Shown piece by piece: positions 27,627 to 36,003 of a stretch of 64,000 bases of DNA. A program made the translations under genes and the position numbers. Within the stretch, counting starts at the first letter, position 1. Each line of letters starts with the position of its first letter. The notes under the pieces are model-generated. The model was not told where the DNA came from, did not search any database, and saw only the letters and a program-made list of their open reading frames with translations. Source of the stretch: Colimorpha_A sp900556615 (lineage in GTDB: Bacteria > Bacillota > Clostridia > Oscillospirales > CAG-272); assembly GCA_963598415.1 (NCBI GenBank), contig CAVBUH010000047.1, positions 1 through 64,000 of the forward strand, written 5' to 3'.

Positions 27627-27666
27627 ACTTCTTGTTTCCATTACACAAACGGTTAAAAGCCGGAAT

Positions 27667-27889
27667 TTAAGGAATCGTTGAATCAATCGGCTATGCAGAT
27701 GCAGATTTCTGAAATGATTTTTGGAACGGAAAGGCAAAAAACGCAGGAAATACGGTTAAGGAAACACCGTAGGGTTAACGGTTTGCCCAAGAAGGGCATT
27801 GCCTTAATATTTCAAGTTTTTTAACGATGCCAAGCAAATAAATCTGCCCGAAAGATCTGTTGACAATTGATTCAATGAGAGTCCTTTAA
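27667..27889 (+). mobile_element. Family B element with nested mini family A piece
   Basis: Begins TTAAGGAATCGTTGAATCAATCGG and ends TTGATTCAATGAGAGTCCTTTAA, so the ends are imperfect inverted repeats. The left 85 bp match the element at 44700. Inside it, 27756-27807 begins TTAAGGAAACACCG and ends GGGCATTGCCTTAA, a 52-bp family A derivative. No coding capacity. Confidence 0.7.
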
Positions 27890-27912
27890 TCCTAAAATTC
27901 ACTATGACAGAT

Positions 27913-28063
27913 AAAGAGGCCGTCTCACGCATTGACAGATTGTGAACGCTATGTACAATCCTAACAAAAAAATCAAGGTCATTTATAAGATGCCCTTGAT
28001 TTTTTTATTACTTTTGTATATGGTTCTATCTCAAAAAATCAATTTGAGACAGACTTCCTCTTT
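27913..28063. mobile_element. Possible family D inverted-repeat element
   Basis: AAAGAGGCCGTCTCACGCATTG at the left resembles the reverse complement of CAATTTGAGACAGACTTCCTCTTT at the right. Between the ends there is only a strong terminator hairpin. No second copy is seen in the window, so element status is tentative. Confidence 0.45.
27965..28008. terminator. Bidirectional terminator hairpin
   Basis: AAAAAATCAAGG pairs with CCTTGATTTTTTT (27994-28006), with A and T runs on either side, so it works on both strands. It lies between PEPCK (plus) and the converging histidine operon (minus). Confidence 0.75.
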
Positions 28064-28197
28064 TTGTCTGGGCAATGCACAAAAATACTCAGGCATGGAA
28101 ACACCATCAAAAATTTCATGCAGGGGAAACATAGGTGAAAGCAGCAGCTTTCGATTATATTTGTCCGGAAATTTATTCTTAAAAAAATCATAAAGCG

Positions 28198-28345
28198 GTA
28201 AGGGTAATACCGCCGGATTCTGACGGTGCAGATGCACAGTCATATTTCGTCAGACGATGCAAATTGAGGAGACAAAAGTTGACTTCCCTGCCGAAAAGAT
28301 CCGTTGACGAGATTTTTCAGTAATTCCCTAACGCTTGACATTAAT
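28198..28345 (+). mobile_element. Degenerate family A/B element beside the end of the histidine operon
   Basis: Starts TAAGGGTAATACCGCC, keeps AAATTGAGGAGACAAAAG from the family A core, and ends with a family B-like CCGTTGACGAG...CCCTAAC segment. It reaches the 3' end of hisJ. Confidence 0.6.
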
Positions 28346-29159
28346 CGAACGGAACCTCACGAAAGCCTCCTTGATTCGGATCCGGAATCACCTGGCTGTC
28401 AAACCCACACTCTTTGGCAAGAATAACAGCTTCTTCTCTGCCAAAACCGATGGTGTCTGCACTGTGTGTGTCCGAATTAATGATAATACAGCCGCCGTGT
28501 GCTCTTATAAAGCGCAAAATTTCAGGCGACGGATACGGCGTCAGCCGCCATCCTCTCGACATGGCTCCGGTATTAATTTCAAACGGTTTTCCATACGAAA
28601 TGAGCTCGCTGACCGCCTCCTGCCAACAAACTCTGTATCTGTCGTCGTCGGTATCAAAGTAAGGAGCCTTATCCTGAAATTTGGTTATAAGATCAATATG
28701 ACCGATAATATCGGCATTAACCCTTTCAAACAATCGGCACTCAAGCTCATAATATGCCTTAACAAGCCGATACGGATCGTTGCTGAAGTGTTCACTTACT
28801 GCTTTTTTTACGATATCAGGAGTATTATCTACCGCGATATATTCTCCGCCGATATCAAGATAGTGAACCGATCCGATTACATATTCATACGGTACAATAT
28901 CAATATTGCTGTAATAATCCTGTTCTATTCCGAGCAGAATATCCATTTTTCCTGCATACGCGGTTTTGAGAGTAAGTACTTCGGAAATATATTTCTGGGT
29001 TTTCATGCTGTCCATACAGCAGCTGTCAAACGCAACGTAGGAGTGACCGGAAAATCCCAGCACCGTATATCCGTCTGCATAAGCACTGTCCGCCATTTCC
29101 GACGGGGTATTTGCTCCGTCACAAAATACAGTATGAGTATGGAAATTACATTTGATCAT
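28341..29159 (-). CDS. hisJ: Histidinol-phosphatase, PHP family (HisJ/HisK type)
   Basis: Dephosphorylates L-histidinol phosphate, the penultimate stage before HisD. The 272-aa PHP fold carries metal-binding motifs FHTHTVFCDG at residues 6-15, FSGHSY near 36, an E in LGIEQDYYSN near 78, HIDL near 149 and NSDTHSAD near 228. It is the last gene of the histidine operon and overlaps the hisIE stop by ATGA, indicating coupling. It replaces the HAD-type phosphatase that in some bacteria is fused to HisB; hisB here has no such domain. Confidence 0.92.
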   Translation of the reverse strand: MIKCNFHTHTVFCDGANTPSEMADSAYADGYTVLGFSGHSYVAFDSCCMDSMKTQKYISEVLTLKTAYAGKMDILLGIEQDYYSNIDIVPYEYVIGSVHYLDIGGEYIAVDNTPDIVKKAVSEHFSNDPYRLVKAYYELECRLFERVNADIIGHIDLITKFQDKAPYFDTDDDRYRVCWQEAVSELISYGKPFEINTGAMSRGWRLTPYPSPEILRFIRAHGGCIIINSDTHSADTIGFGREEAVILAKECGFDSQVIPDPNQGGFREVPFD

Positions 29160-29800
29160 ACCATTTTTTCCTGCTTCACCTTATGATCAATCACATGTCT
29201 TGAGGCAAGCTCCTTGTAAATATCATCAAGAGAGATTCCCATTTGAATCATAAGTACCAATACATGATATGTCAGATCAGCAATCTCATAAACAGTTTCT
29301 CTTTTGTCTCCCGCTTTTCCGGCTATAATGACCTCGGTAGACTCCTCGCCGATCTTTTTCAATATTTTATCAATACCTTTCTCAAATAGATAGGTTGTAT
29401 ACGAGCCCGCTTTTTTCTCTCTTTTTCTGCCTTCTATAAGAGACATCAAAGAATCAAGAGAAAAGGCGGGATTTTCCCCCTCAAAAACAATCTCGTTAAA
29501 GCAAGAATCCGTTCCGAGATGACAAGCCGGACCATCCTTTATCACATTTACCGTCAGCGCATCTTTGTCACAATCCGCAGCAATCGAAACAATATGCTGA
29601 TAATTTCCACTCGTTTCTCCTTTAAGCCAAAGCTCGTCTCTCGATCTGCTGTAGAAACAGGTTAGCTTCTTCTCCATCGATATTTTTAGACTTTCCCTGT
29701 TCATATAAGCAAGCGTCAGTACCTTTTTCGTTTCATCATCCACAACTATCGCGGGAATAAGCCCCCGTTCATCAAATTTAAGCTCGTCAATATTAATCAT
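29156..29800 (-). CDS. hisI: Bifunctional phosphoribosyl-AMP cyclohydrolase / phosphoribosyl-ATP pyrophosphatase
   Basis: Fused HisI-HisE enzyme for steps 2 and 3 of histidine synthesis. The HisI domain (residues about 1-105) has LTLAYMNRES, WLKGETSGN and the zinc-binding DCDKDAL and GPACHLGTDSC motifs. The HisE domain (about 115-214) has KKIGEESTEVIIA and ADLTYHVLVLM. ATG at 29800 is chosen because AGGAG is 7 bases upstream; the ATG six bases earlier would be too close. A 520-bp gap with a family A element separates it from hisF, the only large break in the operon. Confidence 0.94.
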   Translation of the reverse strand: MINIDELKFDERGLIPAIVVDDETKKVLTLAYMNRESLKISMEKKLTCFYSRSRDELWLKGETSGNYQHIVSIAADCDKDALTVNVIKDGPACHLGTDSCFNEIVFEGENPAFSLDSLMSLIEGRKREKKAGSYTTYLFEKGIDKILKKIGEESTEVIIAGKAGDKRETVYEIADLTYHVLVLMIQMGISLDDIYKELASRHVIDHKVKQEKMV

Positions 29801-30093
29801 AATCATCTCCTGCCTCTATGTCTCTGAGGCTCCCTTCAAAACAGCAAAATATTTTTTGTATCAAATAACAATCCGCAACTAAACAATCACTATCTTTTTT
29901 ACTCCGAAGCGGAAATAACCGAAGAAACGGGCTTTTGTCACCATATTTACACGCGCTTTCAGTACATAACCGAAAACAGTTCGTTTCTCCGCTGTCGTCC
30001 GTTGCTTGTAATTTCAGTATTTATATCGGTCAAACAAGGACGGCAGATTATCGGGCTTATAACCAATAACACAAAGAAATCAATGTCATTATT
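29801..30093. other. Spacer upstream of hisIE
   Basis: No ORF. CTGTCGTCC (near 29993) can pair with GGACGGCAG (near 30045) across a large loop. No convincing consensus promoter for hisIE was found on the minus strand, so hisIE-hisJ may rely on readthrough from hisF through the element. Confidence 0.45.
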
Positions 30094-30273
30094 TTAAGGC
30101 AATACCGCCAGGTGCACAGCTAACACCTTTATTGCGCATATGCTTGCCTCTATTCCGCCATACTTTACCAATTTCGTTGGCAGAGGGATCACTCTTACCT
30201 CCTCAATTGGTATTGTCTGACGAAAAATCATGCGGCGCAACTGCACAACCATCATTGTGCGGTATTGCCTTAA
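30094..30273 (-). mobile_element. Family A element, copy A4, inside the histidine operon
   Basis: A 180-bp full-length copy oriented like A2, TTAAGGCAATACCGCC to GCGGTATTGCCTTAA, inserted between hisF and hisIE. The high similarity to A2 over its whole length suggests fairly recent activity. Confidence 0.88.
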
Positions 30274-30320
30274 AGCTTTTCTTATTCGTTTCATAGTGCA
30301 ATATAAAATAATGCCATCAT

Positions 30321-31079
30321 TCAGATTCTTACGTTAACGCCCTTACTGAAAAGATATTCCTTCAGCTCCGGTATTTTAACCTCACCGAAATGAAATATCG
30401 AAGCGGCAAGTCCGGCATCGACCTTGGGCAATCTCTTAAATAACTGAAGAAAATCCTCCGCCGTGCCCGCTCCTCCGGAAGCAATTATCGGAACGTCAAC
30501 CGCCTCGCAAACTGCCGACAGCATCTCAATATCAAAGCCCTTTTTTACTCCATCAGTATCGATTGAGTTTACAACCACCTCGCCCGCGCCTTCTTCTACA
30601 CAGTGTCTCACCCAATCAATTGCGTCAATTCCCGTATTTACTCTGCCTCCTTTGGAAAAAAGAATGAATTTGCCGTCAACTCTCTTTATATCCGCCGAAA
30701 GCACTACGCACTGACTGCCGTAACGCTGGGCTGCTTTTCCAATAATCGAAGAATCTTCAATCGCACCGGAATTTACGCTGACCTTGTCTGCTCCGCAGCC
30801 TAAAACCCTTTCAAAATCGTCAAGCGTACGTATCCCTCCGCCAACCGTGAGGGGAATAAAAACGTTTTCAGCGGTTTTTCTGAGAATCTCGGTGAACAGC
30901 TTTCTTCCGTCAGAGGAAGCGGTAATATCGTAAAAAACAAGCTCGTCCGCCCCGACCGAGCTGTAATACTCGGCAAGAACAACGGGTGAGGAAACATCAT
31001 GAAGCCCTCCGAAATTGACACCCTTCACCACCCTGGCGTCCTTTACATCAAGACACGGTATGATACGTTTAGTTATCAT
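30321..31079 (-). CDS. hisF: Imidazole glycerol phosphate synthase subunit HisF
   Basis: Cyclase subunit that uses ammonia from HisH to form imidazole glycerol phosphate and AICAR. The 252-aa (beta/alpha)8 barrel has IPCLDVKDARVVKGVNF at the start with the catalytic Asp11-equivalent, the phosphate-binding LTVGGGIRT near 80 and INSIDTDG-like NSIDTDGVKKG near 173, with the second catalytic Asp. The ATG at 31079 has GTGAGGA upstream; a TTG nine bases earlier is less likely. It overlaps the end of hisA by 11 bp. Confidence 0.96.
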   Translation of the reverse strand: MITKRIIPCLDVKDARVVKGVNFGGLHDVSSPVVLAEYYSSVGADELVFYDITASSDGRKLFTEILRKTAENVFIPLTVGGGIRTLDDFERVLGCGADKVSVNSGAIEDSSIIGKAAQRYGSQCVVLSADIKRVDGKFILFSKGGRVNTGIDAIDWVRHCVEEGAGEVVVNSIDTDGVKKGFDIEMLSAVCEAVDVPIIASGGAGTAEDFLQLFKRLPKVDAGLAASIFHFGEVKIPELKEYLFSKGVNVRI

Positions 31080-31791
31080 TTTCGGCAATCCTCACAGCTT
31101 CTCTTAAATTTATCGCTCCGGTATAATATGCCTTTCCGATAATCGCGCCATATAATCCCATATCGGCAAGTGCCGAAACATCCTCAAGCGCAGAAACTCC
31201 ACCCGAAGCGATAATATCCGCACGGTATTTCTCCAAAAGCATGGCATAAAGCGATTTATTCGTTCCCTTCATAACACCGTCCTTTGATATATCGGTACAT
31301 ATTACCGTTTTTACTCCAAGCGAAGTAATCAAAGAAAATAAATCGTCACAGGAGAGCACCGATCTCTCTGTCCAGCCCTTAACAGCAGCATAACCGTCAA
31401 GGATATCCGCCCCGACTGCAATTTTGTCACCGTATTTTTTTACCATATCGGCAAGAAAATCACGGTTTTCTACTGCCGCAGTACCGAGTATGACGCGGTC
31501 AATCCCATTTGAGAGATACTCATATACCGTTCTCTCCGTACGGATACCGCCGCCTATTTCAGTAAACAGTCTTGATGAAGCAATAATGCGTTTTACGGTA
31601 TCAAGATTTTTTATCTCTCCGCACTTCGCCCCTTCCAAATCGACGAGATGTAAATGCGTCGCTCCACACGCCTGAAAATCCGCCGCAATTTCCGCAGGAT
31701 TTTCGGAGTACACCGTCATCTGATTATAATCTCCCTTATAAAGTCTGACCGCTTTACCGGCGAAAATATCTATTGCGGGAAAAATATACAT
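31069..31791 (-). CDS. hisA: ProFAR isomerase HisA
   Basis: Converts ProFAR to PRFAR, an Amadori rearrangement. The 240-aa barrel shows AIDIFAGKAVRLYKGDY with the catalytic Asp at residue 8, LVDLEGAK near 50, the phosphate site IGGGIRTE near 79 and TDISKDGVMKGTN near 168 with the second Asp, then IASGGVSAL. GAGG lies about 11 bases before the ATG, 18 bp after hisH. Confidence 0.96.
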   Translation of the reverse strand: MYIFPAIDIFAGKAVRLYKGDYNQMTVYSENPAEIAADFQACGATHLHLVDLEGAKCGEIKNLDTVKRIIASSRLFTEIGGGIRTERTVYEYLSNGIDRVILGTAAVENRDFLADMVKKYGDKIAVGADILDGYAAVKGWTERSVLSCDDLFSLITSLGVKTVICTDISKDGVMKGTNKSLYAMLLEKYRADIIASGGVSALEDVSALADMGLYGAIIGKAYYTGAINLREAVRIAENDN

Positions 31792-31809
31792 ATACGAAAA
31801 CCTCTTATC

Positions 31810-32418
31810 TTAAAGTTCCGAAAAACCGCGAAGTATGGCAAGTCCCGTGTCTCCGCTCTTTTCGGGATGGAACTGACATCCGAATATATTTTCTTTGCCG
31901 ACCGCCGCCGTAAGCTCCGCTCCGTATTCCGTAACGGCGATAAGACTGTCTTCACACCGGTCGGCATAAAAGGAATGAACGAAATAAACGAAATCCCGGT
32001 TTTTAATATATTTAAAGAGCGGGCTCTCCCGTTTGATAATCAAATTGTTCCAGCCGATCTCCGGTATTTTAAGGTTATTAGGAATCACGCCGCGCATGGG
32101 AACAACGCTTCCCCTGAGCAAACCGAGCCCTCTGTGCGTACCGAATTCCAAGCCTTCTTCAAACAGTAGCTGCATTCCGAGACAAATACCGAGAAGCGGT
32201 TTTCCCCTTCTCGCTTCGGAAATCACAGCTTTGTCAAGACCGCTCGCTCTTAATTTATCCGCAGCGTCCCCGAAAGCACCGACACCGGGAAGCACAATTT
32301 TTTCGGCAGCCGCAAGCTCACTCGGTTCTCCCGTTACAACCGTTTGGACGCCGATTTTTCGAAACGACGCTTCAAGAGAAAACAAATTTCCGACGCCGTA
32401 ATCAACAATCGCCGTCAT
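31810..32418 (-). CDS. hisH: Imidazole glycerol phosphate synthase glutamine amidotransferase HisH
   Basis: Glutaminase subunit feeding ammonia to HisF. The class I amidotransferase triad is visible: Cys in LLGICLGMQLLFE near residue 79, and His and Glu in GCQFHPEKSG near 183. The N-terminus MTAIVDYGVGNL is typical and the length of 202 aa is normal. The ATG overlaps the hisB stop by four bases. Confidence 0.96.
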   Translation of the reverse strand: MTAIVDYGVGNLFSLEASFRKIGVQTVVTGEPSELAAAEKIVLPGVGAFGDAADKLRASGLDKAVISEARRGKPLLGICLGMQLLFEEGLEFGTHRGLGLLRGSVVPMRGVIPNNLKIPEIGWNNLIIKRESPLFKYIKNRDFVYFVHSFYADRCEDSLIAVTEYGAELTAAVGKENIFGCQFHPEKSGDTGLAILRGFSEL

Positions 32419-33005
32419 AAAAGTACTCCTTTTGTAGAAGGAATTTCATCGGGAAATCGCTCATCCTTTCTTACAGCGGAGGAAATCGCTCTTGCGGCTG
32501 CTTTAAAGACAGCCTCTGCAATATGATGCGAATTTTCTCCTGCGATTTTTCTTATGTGAAGCGTAATTCCTGCCGTTCGGATAAACGCAAGCCAAAATTC
32601 CTTTACCAACTCGGTATCAAATTTTCCAATTTTTTCGGTGGCAAAATTGCAGTCAAAAGAAAGACAGGATCTGCCGGAAATATCGACCGCAGCAAGCACA
32701 AGCGCCTCATCCATCGGCAAAATCATGTTTCCGTATCTGACGATTCCCTTCATATCTCCAAGCGCCTCGGAAAAAGCTTTTCCGAGACAAATACCGATAT
32801 CCTCGGCTGTATGATGATAATCAACCTCAAGGTCACCGTCACATGAAAGGATTATATCAAACCTTCCGTGACGGGCAAAAGCTGTCAGCATATGATCAAG
32901 AAATCCGCATCCGCTCTTAATTTCGCTTTTTCCGCTTCCGTCAAGACAGAGTTCAAGCTGTATCTTGGTTTCGGAAGTGTTTCTGGTTACACGTGAAGCT
33001 CTCAT
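32415..33005 (-). CDS. hisB: Imidazoleglycerol-phosphate dehydratase
   Basis: Mn-dependent dehydratase of the histidine pathway, monofunctional (196 aa, no phosphatase domain). Metal motifs are GFLDHMLTAFARHG near residue 37, DYHHTAEDIGI near 65 and, in the second half, HHIAEAVFKAAARA near 165. The ATG at 33005 with AAGGGG upstream is chosen over a longer frame from 33053 that would overlap hisC and adds unconserved residues. It starts seven bases after the hisC stop. Confidence 0.96.
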   Translation of the reverse strand: MRASRVTRNTSETKIQLELCLDGSGKSEIKSGCGFLDHMLTAFARHGRFDIILSCDGDLEVDYHHTAEDIGICLGKAFSEALGDMKGIVRYGNMILPMDEALVLAAVDISGRSCLSFDCNFATEKIGKFDTELVKEFWLAFIRTAGITLHIRKIAGENSHHIAEAVFKAAARAISSAVRKDERFPDEIPSTKGVLL

Positions 33006-33012
33006 ATCACAG

Positions 33013-34086
33013 TTACCCCTTAACTTCTGAAAGTATTTTTTGTATAGCCTCAATGAAGATTTTCATTTCCTCAGCCGAACCGATTGTGATCCGGTTAAAC
33101 TCCCTGATTCTGTCCGTCTCGAAATGGCGTATCAAAATGCCCATATCTTTAAGCTTCAGGTAAAGTTCTTTCCCGCTTATTCTATCAGAGCTTGCAAAAA
33201 CGAAATTCGCTTGGGAGGGAATTACCGTAAATCCAAGCTCGATAAGCGCTGACGCGGTTTTATCTCTTGTTTCGGAAATTCTCGCACAGTTTTCAATAAA
33301 ATAAGGATCAGAATCGATTGCCGCAGCACCTGCGATCTGTGTAAGACGATTAATATTATAGGGATTCGTCGAATATTTTATCTTTTCAAGATCTGAAATC
33401 AGTTCCTTCCCCGCAAGCGCAAAGCCCAATCTTGCGCCCGCCATTGAGCGCGATTTGGAAAAAGTCCTGACAATCAGCACATTATCATATTTTCGGATAA
33501 GAGGCAGTGCGCTTTCCCCTCCGAAATCGATATACGCTTCATCAATAACCACCGCATTATCGGGATTAGATTTGACAATATTCTCTATCTCCGAAACCGG
33601 AAGGATTCTCCCCGTAGGGGCATTGGGATTGGCAATAACTATGAGTTTTCCGAGAGAAAGATAATCTTCGTAATTTATAGAAAAGTCATCACTTAAGGGT
33701 ATTATTTTTGTCTTGACGCCGTGAAGCTCTGCAAAAACTCGGTAAAATCCGTAGGTAATATCAGGAAATGCCGCCCCCTTCCCACCGAATGCCATAAAAG
33801 CAAAATTCAGAATATCGTCGGAACCGTTGGAAAGAAAAACGTTACCGTCCGATACACCGTACCGTTCCGCAAGCTTTCTTTTGAGTACTGAACATTCCGG
33901 ATCCGAATACAGCCTTAAATCGCGCATTTCCGAGGAGGTTACCGACGCAATTACTTCGGGAGAGGGAGGATATGGAGATTCGTTCGTATTCAGCTTGATA
34001 TATTTTCTGTTCTTTGGTTGTTCTCCGGGAACATATGCTTCAAGCAAAGCATATTTGTCCGCTAAAAATCTGCTCGTAAATATCAA
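33013..34086 (-). CDS. hisC: Histidinol-phosphate aminotransferase
   Basis: PLP enzyme converting imidazole acetol phosphate and glutamate to histidinol phosphate. The 357-aa class I/II fold shows YIKLNTNESPYPPSP near residue 28, FLSNGSDDIL near 103, NPNAPTGRILP near 153, IDEAYIDF near 179 and the PLP-lysine segment RTFSKSRSMAGARLG near 207. The start is uncertain: the frame opens with TTG at 34086 directly after CGGAG, poor spacing, and no ATG lies near the N-terminus. Confidence 0.94.
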   Translation of the reverse strand: MIFTSRFLADKYALLEAYVPGEQPKNRKYIKLNTNESPYPPSPEVIASVTSSEMRDLRLYSDPECSVLKRKLAERYGVSDGNVFLSNGSDDILNFAFMAFGGKGAAFPDITYGFYRVFAELHGVKTKIIPLSDDFSINYEDYLSLGKLIVIANPNAPTGRILPVSEIENIVKSNPDNAVVIDEAYIDFGGESALPLIRKYDNVLIVRTFSKSRSMAGARLGFALAGKELISDLEKIKYSTNPYNINRLTQIAGAAAIDSDPYFIENCARISETRDKTASALIELGFTVIPSQANFVFASSDRISGKELYLKLKDMGILIRHFETDRIREFNRITIGSAEEMKIFIEAIQKILSEVKG

Positions 34087-34094
34087 CTCCGTTC

Positions 34095-35366
34095 TTACTT
34101 CGGAAATCTTGATTCAGCGCTTCTTGCATGAGCGGTAAGTCCCTCTTGTTCCGCAAAAAATGCAACTTTTTTGTAAACCTTCTTAAGGGCTTCCTTTGAA
34201 TAATATATATACTGTGATTTTTTTACAAAATCATCAACCGACAGAGGACTTGAAAATCTCGCCGTACCGCTTGTCGGAAGCGTGTGATTTGGTCCTGCGA
34301 AATAATCTCCGAGCGCCTCCGGGCAATATCTTCCGAGAAATACGGAGCCGGCATTTCTGATCTTTCCGAGCCATTCAAAAGGTTCATCAAGACATAGCTC
34401 CAGATGCTCAGGGGCAACTTCATTTGCGATTTTTACTGCGTTATCAAGATTATCGCAAACAAGAATCAGTCCCCTATTATCTATCGAAGCTCTTGCTATT
34501 TCATATCGCGGAAGAAGCGGAAGCTGTCTTTCAATCTCGGCAGAAACAGCCAAAGCAAGCTTTTCGGAATCAGTTACAAGCACTGCCGCTGCGTTTTTAT
34601 CGTGCTCTGCCTGAGAAAGCAGGTCTGCCGCCATTACTTCCGGTGCAGACTTTTCGTCCGAAACAATCAAAATTTCACTCGGTCCGGCTATCATATCAAT
34701 ATCCACTCCGCCGTAAACCTGTCGCTTTGCTTCCGCAACATAGGCATTTCCCGGTCCGCATATTTTGTCTACCTTCGGTATCGTCTCGGTTCCGTAAGCC
34801 AGAGCCGCGATTGCCTGAGCACCGCCGACCTTGAAAATTCGGTCAGCACCCGCAATTGCCGCTGCCGTCAAAATGGCGGGGGAGACTTCACCGTTTTTAT
34901 CGGGCGGGGTAACAATAACAATCTCTTCACAACCTGCTACCTTTGCAGGAATGGTATCCATCAATACGGTAGAGGGATATGCAGCGGTCCCTCCCGGCAC
35001 ATACAGTCCCACGCGTTCGAGTGGAATTACTCTCTGTCCGGTAACCGTTCCGTTACCCGAAGCGATGATGTATCCGTTTTTTATTTGTTTGGAATGAAAG
35101 TCTTTTATATTCTCTGCCGCTTCTCTGAGAACAGCGACAAATTCAGGATCGGCCTTAGAAAAGGCAGCGTCAATTTCCTCTCCGGTTACCTCGAATGCTT
35201 CAAGCTGGCACCCGTCAAATTTTTCCGAATATTCTCTTAAGGCCTGATCTCCGTGCAATATCACATTATGAAGTATATCGGTAACCGTTCTTGAGACATC
35301 GGCACTGCTTTCGCTTTTAAAAAGAGAATTTCTGTCTATGGAATTACATTTGAGAATCTTTATCAT
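34095..35366 (-). CDS. hisD: Histidinol dehydrogenase
   Basis: Zinc- and NAD-dependent enzyme of the last two steps, histidinol to histidine. At 423 aa it has the usual size. Recognisable segments are the VGLYVPGGTAAYPSTVLM block near 117, GGAQAIAALAYGT near 180, the signature IDMIAGPSEILIV around 222, SQAEHDKNAAAVLV near 252 with the zinc-site Gln/His, and the C-terminal PNHTLPTSGTARF near 360. Its start overlaps hisG by 23 bp. Confidence 0.96.
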   Translation of the reverse strand: MIKILKCNSIDRNSLFKSESSADVSRTVTDILHNVILHGDQALREYSEKFDGCQLEAFEVTGEEIDAAFSKADPEFVAVLREAAENIKDFHSKQIKNGYIIASGNGTVTGQRVIPLERVGLYVPGGTAAYPSTVLMDTIPAKVAGCEEIVIVTPPDKNGEVSPAILTAAAIAGADRIFKVGGAQAIAALAYGTETIPKVDKICGPGNAYVAEAKRQVYGGVDIDMIAGPSEILIVSDEKSAPEVMAADLLSQAEHDKNAAAVLVTDSEKLALAVSAEIERQLPLLPRYEIARASIDNRGLILVCDNLDNAVKIANEVAPEHLELCLDEPFEWLGKIRNAGSVFLGRYCPEALGDYFAGPNHTLPTSGTARFSSPLSVDDFVKKSQYIYYSKEALKKVYKKVAFFAEQEGLTAHARSAESRFPK

Positions 35367-36003
35367 AAGGATCGGATTCCTTTCCTTTTACAAGTTCATA
35401 AAGAGAAGCTTTTATTTTCTCAATCTCTTTGTTTTTGAATTTAAAGGCTGATTTATTGGCAATCAGCCTTGCGCTTATAGGCAAGATCGTTTCAATAGGA
35501 GAAAGATTGTTTTCAAGCAATGTGGTTCCGGTTTCAACGATATCGACAATAACATCGGAAAGACCGAGAATCGGTGCAAGCTCTATAGAACCGTTGAGTT
35601 CTATTATATCAATATCTCTCGATTTGGAAGCATAATAATCAAGGGCAATATTTTTAAATTTCGTCGCTACGCGAAGTGTTCGTTCGGTATCCTCTCTGAA
35701 TCCGTTTTCGGCGGCAACCGCCATTCTGCACCTTCCGATACCAAGATCAAGAAGCTCATAAATATCCGGAGAATATTCTTCAATAATATCCTTTCCTGCC
35801 GCCCCGATATCAGCAGCTCCCCGCTCAACATAAATAGCGACGTCGGAGGGCTTTACCCAAAAGTACCGAACGCCCTTCTCGGCGTTTTCAAAAATCAGCT
35901 TCCGGCTGTTTGACAGAACCGATGGACACTCATATCCCGCTGTCTCAAACATTCTGTAAACCTTTTCACCGAGTCTGCCCTTCGGAAGCGCGATATTTAA
36001 CAT
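35344..36003 (-). CDS. hisG: ATP phosphoribosyltransferase catalytic subunit, short form
   Basis: First committed enzyme, joining ATP and PRPP. The 219-aa length marks the short HisG(S) form, which lacks the C-terminal regulatory domain and works with HisZ. It begins MLNIALPKGRLGEKV and has the PRPP-loop-like DIVETGTTLLENNL near 165. hisZ lies immediately upstream with a 7-bp overlap, the expected partner gene. Confidence 0.96.
   Translation of the reverse strand: MLNIALPKGRLGEKVYRMFETAGYECPSVLSNSRKLIFENAEKGVRYFWVKPSDVAIYVERGAADIGAAGKDIIEEYSPDIYELLDLGIGRCRMAVAAENGFREDTERTLRVATKFKNIALDYYASKSRDIDIIELNGSIELAPILGLSDVIVDIVETGTTLLENNLSPIETILPISARLIANKSAFKFKNKEIEKIKASLYELVKGKESDPYDKDSQM

Noticed and set aside
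28335..29186. 283-codon plus frame opposite hisJ
   Set aside because: The minus strand clearly encodes a PHP phosphatase with its metal motifs; the plus frame is a shadow.
34404..35240. 278-codon plus frame opposite hisD
   Set aside because: Shadow of hisD; the translation has low-complexity basic sequence and no ribosome site.
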